A DNA stretch of 5,751 nucleotides from Dehalococcoidia bacterium UBA2979 (GTDB lineage Bacteria > Chloroflexota > Dehalococcoidia > UBA2979): contig DEAP01000096.1 of the NCBI GenBank assembly GCA_002348225.1, positions 1 through 5,751 of the forward strand. The letters are read 5' to 3'. The translations under genes were made by a program, and so were the position numbers. The notes beneath the pieces are model-generated. The model was not told the DNA's origin. It saw nothing but the letters and a program-made list of their open reading frames with translations, and made no database searches. Positions 1 through 5,751 of the stretch are shown piece by piece (within the stretch, counting starts at the first letter, position 1; each line of letters opens with the position of its first letter).

Positions 1-807
1 GAATGGTCTGCTCCTTGGCGATATTTAAGGATAATGGAGGCGCTAGAAGACGACGCCAACCATTCGCTAGAGGATTCGGTAAACCTTCAAAGGGACTACA
101 AATCCGTGTTGGCTAGACAGGTCGTTAGCAAATTGCCCCGCATCTCAGAATATGACCAAAATCTGTTAGACGACTGGGATTTTGATTTATCTCCAGATTC
201 CTCTTCGGCGGCTCTATGGGCAGTTTGGTACTACAAACACCTCATTCCCAACATAAAAGTATTAATAGACCCCTATCTTCAGAGACCGGTAGGCTTTTCT
301 GAAATAGATTCTTTGACTGTTCTTGATTTATTGGATACTGAAAGAGGGAAAACAATAGCCTACGAGACTCTTCCTCTGGCGATAAGCGAACTCAAGGAAT
401 TACTCGGCGAGAATCCAGCAACTTGGAACTGGGGAGATCTGCATCAAATAAAGTTCTCACATCCCTTGTACGGGATAGCGGATCATTCCACCAAGCAAAA
501 TCTAGAAATCAAGCCTTATCCTCGAGGGGGAAGCGCAAACACTGCCAATAATACCGGGTTCTCCGCGCTTGATTTTAATGTTCGTAGCGGAGCATCTTTT
601 AGAATGGTTATCGATGTTGGTAGCTGGGACAACTCCACGATGACTAATGCTCCCGGTCAATCTGGAGACCCAAAATCGATTTTTTACGACAACCTCTTAG
701 AGGGCTGGGCGAAGGATCAGAGCTTCCCATTATTATATAGTCGAGAGGAGATCGAGAATAATCTAGCTCTGAAGATAGATCTTCACCCCGCACAGAAATC
801 ACGGTAG
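1..807 (+). CDS. Penicillin amidase (acylase) family protein, C-terminal part, 5' truncated
   Basis: This reading frame is open from the first base of the window (Glu-Trp-Ser-Ala-Pro...) to the TAG at 805-807, giving 268 residues. The ATG at 34 is therefore probably an internal Met, because the residues before it already fit the family pattern around an 'RI' helix. Family marks visible here are a 'LQRDYKSVLA' helix (the equivalent of the 'iQxDxxS' segment), a 'WNWGDLHQ' block (424-447), and a 'SANTANNTGF' stretch. After these come 'GASFRMVIDVG' and the diagnostic 'NAPGQSGDPKSIFY' block near 646-687, followed by 'FPLLYSREEIE'. Known family members are Ntn-hydrolases, usually periplasmic, made as a precursor that self-cleaves so that a beta-chain Ser becomes the nucleophile. 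They hydrolyse amides such as penicillin G or acyl-homoserine lactones. The signal peptide, cleavage site and catalytic Ser lie outside the window, so activity and substrate cannot be judged. It converges on the HisN-like gene with a 31-bp gap. Confidence 0.88.
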   Translation, partial: EWSAPWRYLRIMEALEDDANHSLEDSVNLQRDYKSVLARQVVSKLPRISEYDQNLLDDWDFDLSPDSSSAALWAVWYYKHLIPNIKVLIDPYLQRPVGFSEIDSLTVLDLLDTERGKTIAYETLPLAISELKELLGENPATWNWGDLHQIKFSHPLYGIADHSTKQNLEIKPYPRGGSANTANNTGFSALDFNVRSGASFRMVIDVGSWDNSTMTNAPGQSGDPKSIFYDNLLEGWAKDQSFPLLYSREEIENNLALKIDLHPAQKSR

Positions 808-838
808 CCTTTTTGTTCCTGAATTCCTGAGCCTTTTG

Positions 839-1660
839 TTAATTGTTCAGCACTTCCAACACTTGCCGATGAAGCGTCAGATTAGCGCTAGCGATTACGT
901 TGCCTCCCATACTTGGATTTCCGCCATCAAAGGTCGTTATTTCTCCACCAGCTCCTTTAATTATGGGTATCAGCGCTTGAATGTCATAAGGTTTTAGATC
1001 TGGATCAATCGCTACGTCTAGACCTCCCATGGCTAACGCGCAGTAGGAATAACAATCACCACCTAGTCGACAAACTCTGACTGTGTTTCTGAGTTTGCTA
1101 AATTTCTCCTTGAGAGCTCCATCAAACAGAGACTCATCGGTACTACCTAGGAAAGCTAATTCCAAATCAACACAGGAGCTGGTCTTCAACAAAATCTCCT
1201 TCTCATCAGCCCTTTGAAGCCAACTGCTATTAGAAAAACCATAAAACAACTCTTCGCTGTAAGGTTGATAAGCGACCCCCAAAACAGGTGTCTCGCCATC
1301 GAAAAGCGCTAAAAGCATTCCCCAGTGCAACATTCCGGCCATAAACCCTCGAGTACCATCTATCGGGTCAATTACCCAGGTCAATCCATTACCCTCGGTA
1401 TAGCCCTCCTCCTCGCCAAATACCCCATGCTGTGGATAATGCTTGCCAATTTCTTCGCGGATCAACGCCTCTGATTTTTTATCAGCCAAAGTTACAGGAT
1501 CGTAGCCCTCGCTTATTTTGTTTTCACTGTCCAGGTTGCTACGAAACAGGGGCAGGATCTCTTTTCCTGCCAGTCGCAAAGTGTTTTTAGCAAACTGTAG
1601 GCCCCGCTCTAGATCTTCCAGGCTTAGCGTTATTTTTTCTGAATGCTTTAATTGCGGCAT
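839..1660 (-). CDS. HisN-like histidinol-phosphatase / inositol monophosphatase family
   Basis: The product is a 273-residue soluble Mg2+-dependent phosphatase of the inositol monophosphatase superfamily, normal in length. Visible signature elements in order are 'DPVTLADKKSE' (residues 54-64, D60), 'FGEEEG' (81-86, metal-binding Glu) and 'WVIDPIDGTRGF' (95-106, metal ligands D98 and D101). The final motif is 'PYDIQAL' with D226, the third metal-site Asp, followed by 'GAGGEITTFDGG'. The 'DGTR-F' form rather than the 'DGTxNF' form of inositol monophosphatases points to the HisN branch, which dephosphorylates L-histidinol phosphate in histidine biosynthesis. That assignment is inferred from motif style; another sugar or inositol phosphate remains possible. 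The ATG (complement of 1658-1660) has only a weak purine stretch (AGAGAT) before it. It is divergent from the acyltransferase and convergent with the amidase gene, so it looks monocistronic, with no other his gene nearby. Confidence 0.85.
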   Translation of the reverse strand: MPQLKHSEKITLSLEDLERGLQFAKNTLRLAGKEILPLFRSNLDSENKISEGYDPVTLADKKSEALIREEIGKHYPQHGVFGEEEGYTEGNGLTWVIDPIDGTRGFMAGMLHWGMLLALFDGETPVLGVAYQPYSEELFYGFSNSSWLQRADEKEILLKTSSCVDLELAFLGSTDESLFDGALKEKFSKLRNTVRVCRLGGDCYSYCALAMGGLDVAIDPDLKPYDIQALIPIIKGAGGEITTFDGGNPSMGGNVIASANLTLHRQVLEVLNN

Positions 1661-1669
1661 TTATCTCTA

Positions 1670-1698
1670 TTCAAGCCCTTAACTTCCCTTAGTATAAT
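1670..1698 (+). promoter_or_regulatory. Candidate sigma70-type promoter with consensus -10
   Basis: A perfect TATAAT lies at 1693-1698. Seventeen bases upstream is TTCAAG (1670-1675), a weak match (3 of 6) to the -35 consensus. If used, transcription would begin near 1705. That would leave the ATG at 1697 outside the mRNA and favour the ATG at 1769 as start of the acyltransferase. On the opposite strand, the complement of 1691-1696 reads TATACT (5 of 6 to the -10 consensus), which could serve the divergent HisN-like gene, although no good -35 accompanies it. Sequence-only prediction. Confidence 0.4.
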
Positions 1699-1768
1699 GC
1701 GCTTTGACATTTTAGGAGCGCTGTCTTCTGAAACATTTTGGATAGATCAAAATGCAGAACTCTCCAAC

Positions 1769-2752
1769 ATGAATATTAGTCAATTCAAGACATTTCAAAG
1801 ACGACTAACCTCTATTTCAGTCTTAGTACTCCTAACCCTGATCTTTTTACCCCTATCACCATTCTTAATTCCAGCAGTTTTCCTAATATCCAAAATCAGT
1901 CGTTACTCGAGCCTAATACACGCACTGCTATTTTTCTACGGATACCTTTTTTTTGAATGTATGGGAGTTCTCGCACTTACTAAAAACTGGCTCATAGATC
2001 GAAAAGAAAAGGACTTTCTCATCAAAACAAAAAACATACAAAACTGGTGGAGCTCGGGTCTACTCAAATTAGGGAAATCAATTTACAAACTTGAATTTCA
2101 GGTATCTGGTGAAGAAAGCATCTGTGGACCAAGCGCGATACTCATGCCGCGACACACAAGCTTGGGAGATACAGTCCTACCAATTGTTTTCTTTGGCCAA
2201 AAACGAAATGAAGGATTGAGGTACATCCTGAAAAAAGAATTACTGATGCTTCCCTGCCTAGACATTGCAGGAAACAGACTACCGAATCTCTTTATCGACC
2301 GTTCCGGCCAAGATACTAGCCGAGAGCTGAATTCGATAGTCACGCTTTTGGAAAATACGCCGGATGGAGAGTCCTTGCTCATATACCCGGAAGGGACCAG
2401 AAGTTCTCAATCGAAACGAGACTCAATCCGACGAAAAAACCCCACGATGAACTCACTACTAGAACGCTGGCCAAGCCTTCTGCCACCAAGAACAGGAGGA
2501 CCTCTCACGCTCTTGGAGACCAATGCAGGCAAAGATGTCGTATTCATGGCCCACTTGGGGTTTGAAGGTTCCGCAAATCTAGAGGACTTAATCAACGGCT
2601 CGTGGCTTAACCAAACAATTCTTATGCATTTCTGGAGAGTGCCTTTTGCTCAAATCCCAGAAGATAAAAAGACCTTCCTTTACCAACAGTGGGATGCCAT
2701 GCAACGCCAATTGAATCGCATGCAATACGATCAACCGACATCGAGCCAGTAA
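1769..2752 (+). CDS. PlsC/LPLAT-family acyltransferase, membrane-anchored
   Basis: A member of the glycerolphosphate/lysophospholipid acyltransferase family (1-acylglycerol-3-phosphate acyltransferase-like), which transfers a fatty acyl group from acyl-CoA or acyl-ACP to an acceptor at the inner membrane. Numbering from the ATG at 1769 (327 aa), residues about 14-41 and 49-71 are strongly hydrophobic and likely membrane-spanning. Block I is 'PRHTSLGD' with the H(X4)D pair H129/D134; the usual Asn before the His is Arg. Block II is 'LFIDRS' (about 174-179), block III is 'YPEGTRSS' (EGTR at 208-211), and 'PPRTGG' (239-244) fits block IV. Start choice: the frame is also open upstream to TTG 1652 and ATG 1697, adding 39 or 24 residues. 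Neither has a Shine-Dalgarno, TTG 1652 would overlap the HisN-like start, and a consensus -10 covers 1697. However, 1769 has no clear Shine-Dalgarno either, so the start is unsure. It is longer than classical PlsC (about 245 aa), and its acceptor cannot be deduced. Its 3' end overlaps the MBL gene by 22 bp. Confidence 0.85.
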   Translation: MNISQFKTFQRRLTSISVLVLLTLIFLPLSPFLIPAVFLISKISRYSSLIHALLFFYGYLFFECMGVLALTKNWLIDRKEKDFLIKTKNIQNWWSSGLLKLGKSIYKLEFQVSGEESICGPSAILMPRHTSLGDTVLPIVFFGQKRNEGLRYILKKELLMLPCLDIAGNRLPNLFIDRSGQDTSRELNSIVTLLENTPDGESLLIYPEGTRSSQSKRDSIRRKNPTMNSLLERWPSLLPPRTGGPLTLLETNAGKDVVFMAHLGFEGSANLEDLINGSWLNQTILMHFWRVPFAQIPEDKKTFLYQQWDAMQRQLNRMQYDQPTSSQ

Positions 2753-3588
2753 GCACCTTCTTCTAGAGACTTGATGTATCCTGCAGTGGGTGTCGCGAAA
2801 TGAGTCCCAATAACCAACACATCTGAATCGACATAGCGCTTCAAAAGGCTTTCTCGTGTCGCCTGGCCCTGGTCCTGATCAAAATCTGCGGAACTGCACC
2901 AGTCCGTTCTCGTCATCTGAACAGGATGATGAATACAATCGCCCGTAATTAGTGCCCGTGATCCTTCACTTTCTATTAACACGCTTACATGCCCAGGTGT
3001 ATGGCCTGGGGTTGATATTAATCGCACCTCCGAGGTGAGCTGGTGATCTTCTTCCACAAATTCAGCTAATCCAGACTCCACTATGGGTCGCACCGAATCC
3101 TCTATGACTGGCCCATAGGCCTCTTCTTCCGCATGAGAATTCCAATACCTCCACTCTTTTTCAGCCATCAGATAGCGCGCGTTGGGAAACGTTGGAATCC
3201 ATCGACCATCCACCAGCATGGTATTCCACCCTACATGGTCTACATGCAAGTGAGTGCACATCACCATATCAATCGACTCACGCGGATATCCCGCCTGCTC
3301 CAAGTCCTTTAAAAAATCAGTTTGCAGATTCGTCCATGAGGGAATATTGCGCTGTTTATCATTTCCAATGCAGGTATCTACCACAATGCGTTTCTCTCCA
3401 TCGTCGATAACCAGCGCATGGATACTCATGATCAAATTACCAGCCTCATCCATAAAATGGGGCTGCATCCACTCTATCGGCAAACAAGCCTCTCTGGTGG
3501 CATCAGGCAAGATGAATTTCGTTCCACCCGCAACCTGCATCTCCACCACCCGGGTCACATTGACCTTCCCGATACTCCATTGGTTCAT
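2731..3588 (-). CDS. Metallo-beta-lactamase-fold hydrolase (lactonase/glyoxalase II-like group)
   Basis: The product is a 285-residue cytoplasmic MBL-fold protein; no signal peptide or membrane segment is apparent. All metal ligands of a binuclear site are visible. The 'THLHVDHVGWN' motif supplies H113, H115, D117 and H118. 'TPGHTPGH' supplies H196, 'TGDCIHHP' supplies bridging D217, and 'GTHFATPTAG' supplies H263. The segment after D217 ('DFDQDQGQATRESLLKR', about 235-251) is common in the MBL group that includes N-acyl-homoserine lactonases and methyl parathion hydrolase-like enzymes. The substrate is not determinable from sequence; a lactone or ester is a reasonable inference. The ATG start is well supported by GGGAGG six bases upstream. 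It is transcribed divergently from the acyl-CoA synthetase across a 140-bp gap and converges on the acyltransferase with overlapping 3' ends, so it appears monocistronic. Confidence 0.88.
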   Translation of the reverse strand: MNQWSIGKVNVTRVVEMQVAGGTKFILPDATREACLPIEWMQPHFMDEAGNLIMSIHALVIDDGEKRIVVDTCIGNDKQRNIPSWTNLQTDFLKDLEQAGYPRESIDMVMCTHLHVDHVGWNTMLVDGRWIPTFPNARYLMAEKEWRYWNSHAEEEAYGPVIEDSVRPIVESGLAEFVEEDHQLTSEVRLISTPGHTPGHVSVLIESEGSRALITGDCIHHPVQMTRTDWCSSADFDQDQGQATRESLLKRYVDSDVLVIGTHFATPTAGYIKSLEEGAYWLDVG

Positions 3589-3594
3589 CTGTTT

Positions 3595-3600
3595 CCTCCC
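3595..3600 (-). promoter_or_regulatory. Shine-Dalgarno of the MBL hydrolase gene
   Basis: The complement of 3595-3600 reads GGGAGG, followed by AAACAG and then the ATG at 3588-3586. This is the strongest ribosome binding site in the window and fixes the MBL start. Confidence 0.75.
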
Positions 3601-3656
3601 ACCTAATTCACTTTAATCTAACATCAAGCTAACCTTAAAATCGATATAACAAATAG

Positions 3657-3686
3657 TTAAAACATAGAATGTCATTCAGGCATAAT
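3657..3686 (+). promoter_or_regulatory. Candidate promoter for the acyl-CoA synthetase operon
   Basis: TTAAAA (3657-3662, 4 of 6 to the -35 consensus) is separated by 18 bp from CATAAT (3681-3686, 5 of 6 to the -10 consensus), which predicts a start near 3693 and a leader of about 35 bases. The surrounding 3601-3722 is AT-rich and holds no gene. A short perfect palindrome, GAATG-t-CATTC (3667-3677), sits in the spacer and could be an operator. I found no matching promoter of similar quality for the divergent MBL gene. Prediction by eye only. Confidence 0.35.
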
Positions 3687-3716
3687 CTGGACGCTATCTG
3701 TTTTTAACCACTGACT

Positions 3717-3720
3717 AGGA
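3717..3720 (+). promoter_or_regulatory. Ribosome binding site deciding the acyl-CoA synthetase start
   Basis: AGGA at 3717-3720 lies 8 bases before ATG 3729 but only 2 bases before the in-frame TTG at 3723. The spacing favours ATG 3729. Confidence 0.6.
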
Positions 3721-3728
3721 ATTTGCCA

Positions 3729-5537
3729 ATGGGAATAGTAGACACCGTAACCACACTTGCTCAATTGCCTACTCTGCTGAAATTGAAAAAGGGCATGCAG
3801 CTCAGGCCACTCGAAGAAAAAGACTGCTTAGGGGCTCAAGTAGAAAGAAACGCGGAGTTATATGGACAATCCAGGGCTATTACCTTTGAGGGCAGAACAG
3901 TTAACTGGTCGGAGTTCAATTCACTATCAAACCAATTCGCGCACTCCCTCAAAAATCAGGGTCTACGCGCGGGCGATACTGCAAGCGTCTTCATGGAGAA
4001 TCGCATTGAATTTCTAGCAATGGTAATCGCGCTAAATAAACTAGGGGTCACTGCAGCTCTAATTAATACCAATTTATCAGGCAAGCCACTCGCTCACTGC
4101 ATCTCAGTCACAAAATCAAAGAAGTGTATCGTGGGTGAGGAAAGATCAGAGCCCCTATCCGGAGTCAAAGATGAACTCGATCTGAAAGACGGTCAGGATT
4201 TTCTTTTCGTTAGGGATCAAGGCCGATCGAGCTCACCGAATTGGGCAATTGACGTTAGCGAATTGGCTGAATCACAAGAAACTTCTAATCCTACTGACAC
4301 TGAGGAAAGAACGTTAGGAGAAACGGCTCTCTATATTTTTACTTCGGGTACAACCGGTCTGCCAAAAGCCGCCATCATGTCAAACCGAAGATACATGTCC
4401 AGCGCTGCACTCGCAGCTGTCGCCGGCCTGAAATGCACGCCAGACGATACCCTATATCTTTGTCTACCTCTTTATCATACAACCGGCCTGTTGATTGGGG
4501 CCGGGTCGGCATTTCACTCTGGTGCCGGCATGTTTATCAGACGAAAGTTTTCAGCTAGCAATTTTTTAGATGAAGTCCGCGAGAATAACTGCACTTGCCT
4601 AGTTTACATCGGTGAATTGTGCAGATATCTAACGAACTCACAATCAACTCCCACCGACAAAAATAATCCTCTCAGATCCATGATGGGAAACGGCATGAGA
4701 CCAGACGTTTGGATGGACTTCAAAAATCGATATGGAATAAAGCGTGTCTGTGAGCTTTACGGTTCATCCGAAGGCAATATCGCTTTTGCGAACCTGCTTA
4801 ACAAGGACTGTACGGTTGGGATGACTTCAATAGAGCATGTTCTCGTGAAATACGACGTCCACAATGATGAAATAATTAGAAATAGCTCGAATCTTTGCAT
4901 AGAAGCCGAGCCCGGAGAGCCAGGCCTACTGCTAGGCAAGATCACCGACGAAGCTGTTTTTGAGGGTTATACAGACTCGAGTGCAACCGAAGGAAAAATC
5001 ATACGAAATGCGATCGAAGAGGGAGATGCCTGGTTTAATACTGGTGATTTGATGAAAACGGTAGACGTCGGCTTCACCCTCGGGTACCCGCACTATCAAT
5101 TCGTGGACCGAGTAGGCGATACCTTTCGATGGAAATCCGAGAATGTCTCAACAAATGAGGTAGGAGAAATAATTAATGCATTCCATCAAATCAAATTCTG
5201 CAACATCTACGGAGTCGAAATCCCTGGCGCTGATGGCCGCGCCGGAATGGCAGCCATTACATTGAATGATGATGTAGCTGATCTAGATTTAAACGAATTT
5301 TCAAACTTCGTTAATAGCGAATTACCAAAATATGCAGTGCCGATCTTCTTGAGGATACAAAGTGACATCGAGGTAACAGGAACCTTCAAAATGTTAAAAG
5401 GAGATCTGAGAGAACAAGGCTACGATAAAGATCAATTTACAGACCCTGTTTATGTCATGAAAAATGGCGAAGAAACTTACTCCGACTTAGACGACGACTA
5501 CCTATCGACAATATCGGCAGGCCAAGCGGGTTACTAA
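3729..5537 (+). CDS. Long-chain (FATP-type) fatty acyl-CoA synthetase
   Basis: A full-length 602-residue member of the AMP-binding/adenylate-forming superfamily. It activates a fatty acid with ATP to acyl-AMP and then to acyl-CoA, feeding beta-oxidation or lipid synthesis. It begins 'MGIVDTVTTLAQLP', like the bacterial proteins related to eukaryotic fatty acid transport proteins (SLC27/very-long-chain acyl-CoA synthetases). Motifs in order are the P-loop 'FTSGTTGLPKAA' (about 204-215), 'LYGSSEGN' (343-350) and 'FNTGDL' (436-441). These are followed by 'QFVDRVGDTFRWKSENVSTNEV' in two parts, with hinge D460-R461 and the FATP-type 'FRWKxENVSTNEV' signature. The C-terminal catalytic Lys is in 'TGTFKMLKGDL' (K554). 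The 'FRWK-ENVSTNEV' form separates it from ordinary FadD proteins. The N-terminus is only mildly hydrophobic, with no convincing membrane helix, so it is probably cytosolic or peripheral. It is followed after 5 bp by the HAD gene, probably in one operon. Chain-length preference cannot be read from the sequence. Confidence 0.93.
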   Translation: MGIVDTVTTLAQLPTLLKLKKGMQLRPLEEKDCLGAQVERNAELYGQSRAITFEGRTVNWSEFNSLSNQFAHSLKNQGLRAGDTASVFMENRIEFLAMVIALNKLGVTAALINTNLSGKPLAHCISVTKSKKCIVGEERSEPLSGVKDELDLKDGQDFLFVRDQGRSSSPNWAIDVSELAESQETSNPTDTEERTLGETALYIFTSGTTGLPKAAIMSNRRYMSSAALAAVAGLKCTPDDTLYLCLPLYHTTGLLIGAGSAFHSGAGMFIRRKFSASNFLDEVRENNCTCLVYIGELCRYLTNSQSTPTDKNNPLRSMMGNGMRPDVWMDFKNRYGIKRVCELYGSSEGNIAFANLLNKDCTVGMTSIEHVLVKYDVHNDEIIRNSSNLCIEAEPGEPGLLLGKITDEAVFEGYTDSSATEGKIIRNAIEEGDAWFNTGDLMKTVDVGFTLGYPHYQFVDRVGDTFRWKSENVSTNEVGEIINAFHQIKFCNIYGVEIPGADGRAGMAAITLNDDVADLDLNEFSNFVNSELPKYAVPIFLRIQSDIEVTGTFKMLKGDLREQGYDKDQFTDPVYVMKNGEETYSDLDDDYLSTISAGQAGY

Positions 5538-5542
5538 TTCCC

Positions 5543-5751
5543 TTGGAAATCAAGGCTGTTCTACTGGACTTGGGTAATGTTGTCCTGGGTGTCGATTTCA
5601 GGCGTGTATTTAAGTATTGGAGCGAGGTCTCATCCACGCCTCTGAATATATTTCACACTCACTGGTCTATCGACAAACCGTACGAATCGCATGAGAAAGG
5701 CCAGATCGATTTTGAGACCTACTCTCACCATTTATCCACCACATTTGATAT
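5543..5751 (+). CDS. YihX-like HAD-superfamily phosphatase, N-terminal part (3' truncated)
   Basis: An open frame runs from TTG 5543 to the window edge (69 full codons, no stop). It reads 'EIKAVLLDLGNVVLGVDF', then 'RRVFKYWSEVSSTPLNIF', and later 'YESHEKGQIDFETY'. The opening is HAD motif I after a hydrophobic beta strand, with D9 as the nucleophile. The 'DLGNV..-DF-RV---WS' pattern followed by 'HE-G-I' closely resembles E. coli YihX, an alpha-glucose-1-phosphate phosphatase of HAD subfamily IA. The residue two after D9 is Gly, not the usual Asp acid/base; YihX-type proteins share this 'DLGN' form. There is no ATG near the family's expected N-terminus. The TTG five bases after the synthetase stop fits best, but it lacks a good Shine-Dalgarno and translation is probably coupled to the upstream gene. 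HAD motifs II-IV and most of the cap lie outside the window, so the substrate is unknown. Confidence 0.82.
   Translation, partial: MEIKAVLLDLGNVVLGVDFRRVFKYWSEVSSTPLNIFHTHWSIDKPYESHEKGQIDFETYSHHLSTTFD

Noticed and set aside
34..36. ATG as a true start of the amidase-family gene
   Set aside because: The frame is open to the window's left edge and the upstream residues fit the family. A protein starting here would lack the catalytic core.
808..838. Possible intrinsic terminator between the convergent amidase and HisN-like genes
   Set aside because: The gap has T runs and a GAATTC palindrome but no stable GC-rich stem followed by a U tract on either strand.
1704..1709. Perfect TTGACA resembling a -35 element
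   Set aside because: No acceptable -10 lies 16-18 bp downstream on the + strand, and it is downstream of the TATAAT it would need to precede.
2098..2595. Minus-strand open frames of 94 and 62 codons opposite the acyltransferase
   Set aside because: They lie antisense to conserved acyltransferase motifs, have no family resemblance, and are best explained as shadow frames.
3192..3616. Plus-strand open frames of up to 120 codons opposite the MBL gene
   Set aside because: The opposite strand carries clear metal-binding motifs across this stretch, and the plus-strand products are compositionally unlike real proteins.
3723..3725. TTG as start of the acyl-CoA synthetase
   Set aside because: It is only two bases from the AGGA; ATG 3729 has proper spacing and gives the family-typical 'MGIVD' N-terminus.

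Overview
The window is a compact stretch of bacterial chromosome. It has moderate to low GC, short gaps, and small metabolic genes facing alternately in both directions. Protein signatures (a bacterial FATP-type acyl-CoA synthetase, a HisN-like phosphatase, a YihX-like HAD protein, a penicillin-amidase-family hydrolase) suggest a Gammaproteobacterium, possibly marine. That placement is an inference from family resemblance only; there is no rRNA or other taxonomic marker here.

Layout from left to right. (1) 1-807 (+) is the C-terminal part of a penicillin amidase family protein whose start lies left of the window. (2) 839-1660 (-) is a HisN-type inositol-monophosphatase-family phosphatase, convergent with gene 1. 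(3) About 1769-2752 (+) is a membrane-anchored PlsC-type acyltransferase, divergent from gene 2. The interval between them carries overlapping -10-like elements on the two strands. (4) 2731-3588 (-) is a metallo-beta-lactamase-fold hydrolase with all seven metal ligands; its 3' end overlaps that of the acyltransferase by 22 bp. (5) A 140-bp AT-rich divergent intergenic region (3589-3728) contains a candidate promoter and a small palindrome. (6) 3729-5537 (+) is a full-length FATP/long-chain acyl-CoA synthetase. (7) From 5543 (+) comes the N-terminus of a YihX-like HAD phosphatase, 5 bp downstream of the synthetase and cut by the right edge.

Functionally, two genes clearly belong to fatty-acyl metabolism: the synthetase activates fatty acids to acyl-CoA, and the acyltransferase moves acyl groups onto a lysophospholipid or similar acceptor. 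The amidase and the MBL hydrolase belong to superfamilies that include N-acyl-homoserine-lactone acylases and lactonases, but nothing here fixes their substrates. The two phosphatases (HisN-like and YihX-like) look like housekeeping metabolite phosphatases. The synthetase and HAD gene probably form an operon; the other genes are singletons within this window.

I saw no mobile element, CRISPR array, tRNA, rRNA or convincing intrinsic terminator, and no clear sign of a novel multi-gene system. The most useful second-look items are start-site and promoter questions, the HAD motif I variant, and the untested substrates of the hydrolases.
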